Shown here: in pieces, positions 60,743 to 64,000 of the stretch | Layout: every line of letters starts with the position of its first letter | Position numbering within the stretch: position 1 is the stretch's first letter | Origin: Solirubrobacteraceae bacterium | GTDB lineage: Bacteria; Actinomycetota; Thermoleophilia; Solirubrobacterales; Solirubrobacteraceae | DNA length: 64,000 nucleotides | NCBI GenBank assembly: GCA_017882445.1 | Contig: JADGPK010000003.1 | Coordinates: 1 to 64,000 of the forward strand | Direction: 5' to 3' | Notes under the pieces: generated by a model | What the model was told of the DNA's origin: nothing | The model's database searches: none | What the model saw: only the letters and a program-made list of their open reading frames with translations | Program-made: the position numbers and the translations under genes

Positions 60743-61480
60743 TCACTCGGTGCGGCGCCGCAACGTGACGGCACCGAGCGCGACCGCGACGATCGCAAAC
60801 GCCGCGACGACGCCCAGATCGCCCCACAGCTCCCACCCTATGCGCGTTTCGCGGCTCAGGTGGTGCACGGCGTCCACCGCGTAGGACATCGGCAGCACGT
60901 CGGAGATGGTGCGCAGAACTCCCTGCATGCGCTGGCGGGGCGTGAGCAGTCCGCACAAGAGCAACTGGGGGGTGATCGTGGCGGGGAAGAACTGAACGAC
61001 CTGGAACTCGGTGCGCGCAAAGGCGCTGGCGAGCAGGCCGAGCCCCATTCCGAGCAGCGCGATGAGCACACACAGCAGCGCGAGAACGAGCTTGCTCGCG
61101 GCCACGTGCAGCCCGAGAGGCCCGAGGCTGACGCTGAACGCGATCGTCACCTGGAGCGTCGCGAGGATGGCGAAAGCGAGCCCGTAGCCGAGCAGCAGCT
61201 CGAGCTTGCCCAGCGGCGTCGTCAGCAGACGCTCGAGGGTCCCCGTCGTGCGCTCGCGCAGCAGCGCGACCGATGTCACGAGGAACATCGTCATGAGGGG
61301 AAACAGGGCGAGCAGCGGCGCACCCGCGGCGTCGAACACCTGCGGTCGCCCCTCGTAGACAAAACGCAGGAGGGTCATCAGCACGCACGGCACCAGCAGG
61401 ACCAGGGCGACGGTGCGGGGGTCGTGGCGGAGCTGCTCGAGCACGCGCCGGGCCGTGCCCAGCACGTTGCGGGCGCTCAT
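60743..61480 (-). CDS. ABC-2 type exporter permease
   Basis: 245 aa, six helices. RTTGTLERLLTTPLGKLELL coupling segment and VQFFPATITPQLLLCGLLTPRQRMQGVLRTISDVLPMSYAVDA mark the ABC2_membrane_3-type family (YhaP/YadH-like). ATG 61480 overlaps the ATPase stop by 4 nt. The preceding (plus) gene ends 4 nt away. Confidence 0.88.
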   Translation of the reverse strand: MSARNVLGTARRVLEQLRHDPRTVALVLLVPCVLMTLLRFVYEGRPQVFDAAGAPLLALFPLMTMFLVTSVALLRERTTGTLERLLTTPLGKLELLLGYGLAFAILATLQVTIAFSVSLGPLGLHVAASKLVLALLCVLIALLGMGLGLLASAFARTEFQVVQFFPATITPQLLLCGLLTPRQRMQGVLRTISDVLPMSYAVDAVHHLSRETRIGWELWGDLGVVAAFAIVAVALGAVTLRRRTE

Positions 61481-62199
61481 CCGGAGCCGTCCTTGAGGAC
61501 GAGGCGCAGGAAGGCCTCGTCGAGATCCTCCGTTCCGGTTCGCCGCGCGAGCTCGGCGGGGGAGCCACGGGCGATCAGCTCCCCGTCGCGCAGCAGCAGC
61601 ACCTCGTCACACCGCCGCGCCTCGTCCATGACGTGCGAGGAGACCAGCAGCGTCGCGCCCCCCTCGGCCAGCTCGGCGAACAGCCGCCACAGCTCCCCGC
61701 GCAGCACGGGATCCAGCCCAACGGTCGGCTCGTCCAGCACCAGCATCTCAGGCCCACCGAGCAGCGCGCTGGCGAGCGACACCCGTGCCTGCTCGCCACC
61801 GGACAGCCGACGCACCACCCTGCCCGCCATCCCCGCCAGCTCGACGCGTCGCAGGGCCTCCTCGACCTCTGCCGCTCCCACATCGAGAATCGACGCGAAG
61901 TAGTCGAGGTTCTCCCGGACCGTCAGGTCGCCGTACACCGACGGGGCCTGCGTGAGGTAGGCGACACGACGACGCAGCGGCGGGCGCCCCGCCTCGGTCC
62001 CGAGGACGCTCAGGGTCCCGGACACATTGCGCTGGACCCCCACCAGCGCCCGCATCAGGGTTGTCTTGCCGCAGCCGCTCGGCCCGAGCAGCCCTGTGAC
62101 CCGCCCTGCGGCGATCGTGAAGGACAGACCGTGCAGCACCTCGACCCCGCCGCGCGAGACAGTCAGACGGTCGGCCTTGACCGCTCGTGTCTCAGCCAT
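61477..62199 (-). CDS. ABC-2 exporter ATP-binding protein
   Basis: 240 aa. Walker A GPSGCGKTTL, Q-loop LTQAPS, signature LSGGEQARVSLASALL, Walker B MLVLDEPTVGLD, H-loop SSHVMDEA. Exporter class (ABC-type multidrug/lipid). TAGCCT lies 6 nt before the ATG, so leaderless. Co-transcribed with the permease. Confidence 0.92.
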   Translation of the reverse strand: MAETRAVKADRLTVSRGGVEVLHGLSFTIAAGRVTGLLGPSGCGKTTLMRALVGVQRNVSGTLSVLGTEAGRPPLRRRVAYLTQAPSVYGDLTVRENLDYFASILDVGAAEVEEALRRVELAGMAGRVVRRLSGGEQARVSLASALLGGPEMLVLDEPTVGLDPVLRGELWRLFAELAEGGATLLVSSHVMDEARRCDEVLLLRDGELIARGSPAELARRTGTEDLDEAFLRLVLKDGSG

Positions 62200-62205
62200 C
62201 GCCAG

Positions 62206-62211
62206 AGGCTA
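62206..62211 (-). promoter_or_regulatory. Leaderless -10 element
   Basis: TAGCCT on the minus strand, 6 nt upstream of ATG 62199. Confidence 0.5.
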
Positions 62212-62269
62212 TTGCCAGCGCCTGTACGGCGTATCCGCGGATTTCCGCCGAGCAGACCGGGAAATCCCG

Positions 62270-62275
62270 TAGCCT
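62270..62275 (+). promoter_or_regulatory. Leaderless -10 element
   Basis: TAGCCT, 7 nt upstream of ATG 62283. With 62206-62211 it forms a pair of divergent leaderless promoters. Confidence 0.5.
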
Positions 62276-62282
62276 CTCGTGC

Positions 62283-62630
62283 ATGAACGAAACCACGAAG
62301 GATCCGGAGCTCGGCTATCACCTCCTGCTCGACCTCGATGAGGTGCCGGTTGCCGCCGGCGCGCTGCGCCTGCTCATCTCCGACGAGGCGCACGAGCCTC
62401 AGATCCGCCGGCTGGCCCGCGATGTCCTGGCCGGGCTCGAGCAGACTCCGGATGAGCGGGGCATCGTGACGCTGTCGCTCGAGCCGCAGCAGATGAAGAT
62501 CACACACAGCGCCGTAAGGCTGCTGCTGAACGACCTCCAGCGCGAGCAGGCCTCCGAGCGCGAGGTCCTGCGCCACATCCTGGACAAGCTCCCGGATGAG
62601 CACACGATGCGCGCGATCGCGATCGAGTAA
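62283..62630 (+). CDS. Conserved-type hypothetical protein
   Basis: 115 aa, soluble and helical: MNETTKDPELGYHLLLDLDE, then LISDEAHEPQIRRLARDVLAGLEQ and LLLNDLQREQASEREVLRHIL. Start fixed by TAGCCT 7 nt upstream. No motif recognised, no membrane helix. Divergent from the ABC ATPase and convergent with the GltD-like gene. Confidence 0.6.
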   Translation: MNETTKDPELGYHLLLDLDEVPVAAGALRLLISDEAHEPQIRRLARDVLAGLEQTPDERGIVTLSLEPQQMKITHSAVRLLLNDLQREQASEREVLRHILDKLPDEHTMRAIAIE

Positions 62631-62667
62631 CTCGAGGCGCCGCGAAGGCGGGCACCCGCGGCTGCGC

Positions 62668-64000
62668 TCAGGTCGGCTCGGGCACCATCTCGATCGCTCC
62701 GCACGGGCACTCACGCACGCAGATCCCGCACCCCTTGCAGTAGTCGTAGTCGATCTCGTATCGCCGTCCCCGCTCAAGCTTGATGACCGCGTTGTCCGGA
62801 CACAGCCCATAGCAGTTGTCGCATTCGAAGCAGTTGCCGCAGGACAGGCAGCGCCGCGCCTCGAACAGGGCGTTCTGCTCGTCGAGGCCGAGCTGCACCT
62901 CGGCGAAGTTGGACTGACGCCGCACAGCGTCGAGGCGGGGAGCGATCGTCCTGGGAGCGTCAGCGTAGTACCACGTGTTCAGGCCCTCGAAGCTCGCGAG
63001 CTGGTGGGCCGCGCCGGTCGCCGGCTCATCGCCTGCCAGCCATGCGTCGATGTGTCGCGCGGCCTTCTTGCCGTGGCCGACGCCGACTGTCACCGAGCGC
63101 TCGGCGGGCACCATGTCGCCGCCCGCAAAGATGCCTGGGTGGCCCGTCATCATGTTCGCGGCGACCTTCACCACGCCGTCCTCGATCTCGAGTCCGGCCA
63201 CGCCCTCGAGCAGCGACAGGTCGGCTTCCTGGCCGAGGGCGAGCACCAGGGAGTCGGCCCGGAGCTCTTCGAACTCACCGGTCGGCTGCGGGAAGCCCGT
63301 GTCGTCGAGGTCCATCTTCTCGAGCATCAGGCTGCCCTCGCCGGCGCTCGTGATGGTGGACAGCCACTTCATGACCACGCCCTCCTCGAGGGCTTCCTGA
63401 ACCTCGAAGTCGTGCGCGGGCATTCGCTCGCGCGTGCGGCGGTAGACCACGATCGCGTCGCTCGCCCCGAGTCGCTTGGCGGTCCTGGCCGCGTCCATCG
63501 CCGTGTCCCCGCCTCCGTAGACGACCACGCGCCGCCCCAACATCGGCTTCTCCTCGCCCTCCATCCCGCGCAGCAGTGAGACAGCGTCGAGGATGTGCGC
63601 GGCCTCCCCGGCCGGGATGTACGCGCGCTTGCCGATGTGCGCACCCACGGCCAGGAAGGCCGCGTCGAAGCTGCCGTCCTTCATCTCCTGAAGGACGTCG
63701 GTGACCTTGCAGTCGCACCGCAGGGTCACGCCGAGGTCGAGTATCCGCTGGATCTCCGCCTGCAACACCTCGCGCGGGAGCCGGTAGGTGGGGATGCCGA
63801 AACGCATCATGCCCCCGGGAAGCGGTCCGGCGTCATGGATCACCACCTCGTGTCCGAGGCGGGCGAGGTGATAGGCCGCGGACAGCCCGGAGGGTCCAGC
63901 GCCGACGATGAGCACACGCTTGCCCGAGTGCTCCGCGCCGGTGTCGGGCTTCCATCCCTGCCTGATCGCCTCGTCCCCGAGGAAGCGCTCGACCGAGTTG
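62668..64000 (-). CDS. NAD(P)H/FAD oxidoreductase with ferredoxin domain (GltD-like), 5' part cut
   Basis: At least 443 aa, running off the window. The frame at the edge (VERFLGDEAIRQGWKPDT) continues into the FAD-binding VLIVGAGPSGLSAAYHLARL, then MMRFGIPTYRLPREVL and the NADPH motif VVVYGGGDTAMDAARTAKRL, all as in the glutamate-synthase small subunit family. The C-terminus adds a Cys cluster CLSCGNCFECDNCYGLCP and a second 4Fe-4S set CKGCGICVRECP. Such fusions feed electrons to 2-oxoacid oxidoreductases or GltB. The partner gene is outside the window. Confidence 0.88.
   Translation of the reverse strand, partial: NSVERFLGDEAIRQGWKPDTGAEHSGKRVLIVGAGPSGLSAAYHLARLGHEVVIHDAGPLPGGMMRFGIPTYRLPREVLQAEIQRILDLGVTLRCDCKVTDVLQEMKDGSFDAAFLAVGAHIGKRAYIPAGEAAHILDAVSLLRGMEGEEKPMLGRRVVVYGGGDTAMDAARTAKRLGASDAIVVYRRTRERMPAHDFEVQEALEEGVVMKWLSTITSAGEGSLMLEKMDLDDTGFPQPTGEFEELRADSLVLALGQEADLSLLEGVAGLEIEDGVVKVAANMMTGHPGIFAGGDMVPAERSVTVGVGHGKKAARHIDAWLAGDEPATGAAHQLASFEGLNTWYYADAPRTIAPRLDAVRRQSNFAEVQLGLDEQNALFEARRCLSCGNCFECDNCYGLCPDNAVIKLERGRRYEIDYDYCKGCGICVRECPCGAIEMVPEPT

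Overview
This is a 64 kb stretch of a GC-rich (roughly 70% G+C by eye) bacterial chromosome, most likely an actinobacterium. The order rpmG-secE-nusG-rplK-rplA-rplJ-rplL-rpoB, the AlkB/rubredoxin pair, an F420-type PPOX protein, an LppP/LprE-type lipoprotein, GTG/TTG starts and many apparently leaderless genes fit Actinomycetota. The long acidic L10 tail, the long SecE N-terminus and the gene mix make me think of Thermoleophilia/Solirubrobacterales, but that is inference and no 16S is present. The window looks chromosomal: no phage, transposase, integrase or CRISPR array was found.

Layout. 1-5.0 kb (minus): transcription/translation operon ending in partial rpoB. 5-13 kb: AIM24 protein, CaCA antiporter, clpP, RTX-like exported protein, aldo/keto reductase, pgsA, folE2-type GTP cyclohydrolase, the principal sigma factor, an SOS-boxed PD-(D/E)XK protein and tRNA-Tyr. 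13.5-17.9 kb: a deleted MMPL transporter relic, a three-gene ABC-2 exporter, small regulators and tRNA-Thr. 18-31.5 kb: M28 peptidase with an MT0933-type antitoxin-like protein, a Cys-less DksA/TraR protein, Rieske protein, thiolase, PhzF, enoyl-CoA hydratase, VOC protein, a double-domain TetR protein, an MFS pump/TetR pair with its operator, lipoprotein, PPOX and CHAD proteins. 31.5-39.7 kb: greA, GH76 glycosidase, two sugar kinases, a CrtC/lipocalin-like protein, an AT-rich exported gene, tRNA-Arg, a frameshifted exported protein, tRNA-Ser and an L,D-transpeptidase.

39.8-41.9 kb is a compact alkane-hydroxylation operon (alkB-rubredoxin-tetR) behind an AT-rich promoter. 42.2-55.1 kb is a pentose island of two convergent operons. 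The plus operon holds a Gfo/Idh oxidoreductase, a short XylA-like isomerase, a xylulokinase, a HAD phosphatase and an AKR. The minus operon holds a sugar ABC importer, ribulokinase, arabinose isomerase, ribulose-5-P epimerase and AraM. Together they would import L-arabinose (and probably xylose or a related sugar) and deliver D-xylulose 5-phosphate. 55.3-57.6 kb is a small-protein-galT-galK operon starting inside a 12-bp inverted repeat. 57.6-64 kb has a UbiA-like/UbiE-like pair, an SDR, an S4 protein, an ABC-2 exporter and a GltD-like ferredoxin oxidoreductase cut by the window end.

Regulation. At least a dozen start codons are preceded, 6-7 nt upstream, by a TANNNT hexamer (mostly TAGNNT or TACNNT), the signature of leaderless transcription. 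One is embedded in a LexA-type SOS box, and another in the gal inverted repeat. Genes are tightly packed, with many ATGA/GTGA overlaps, and no gene-free stretch exceeds 300 bases.
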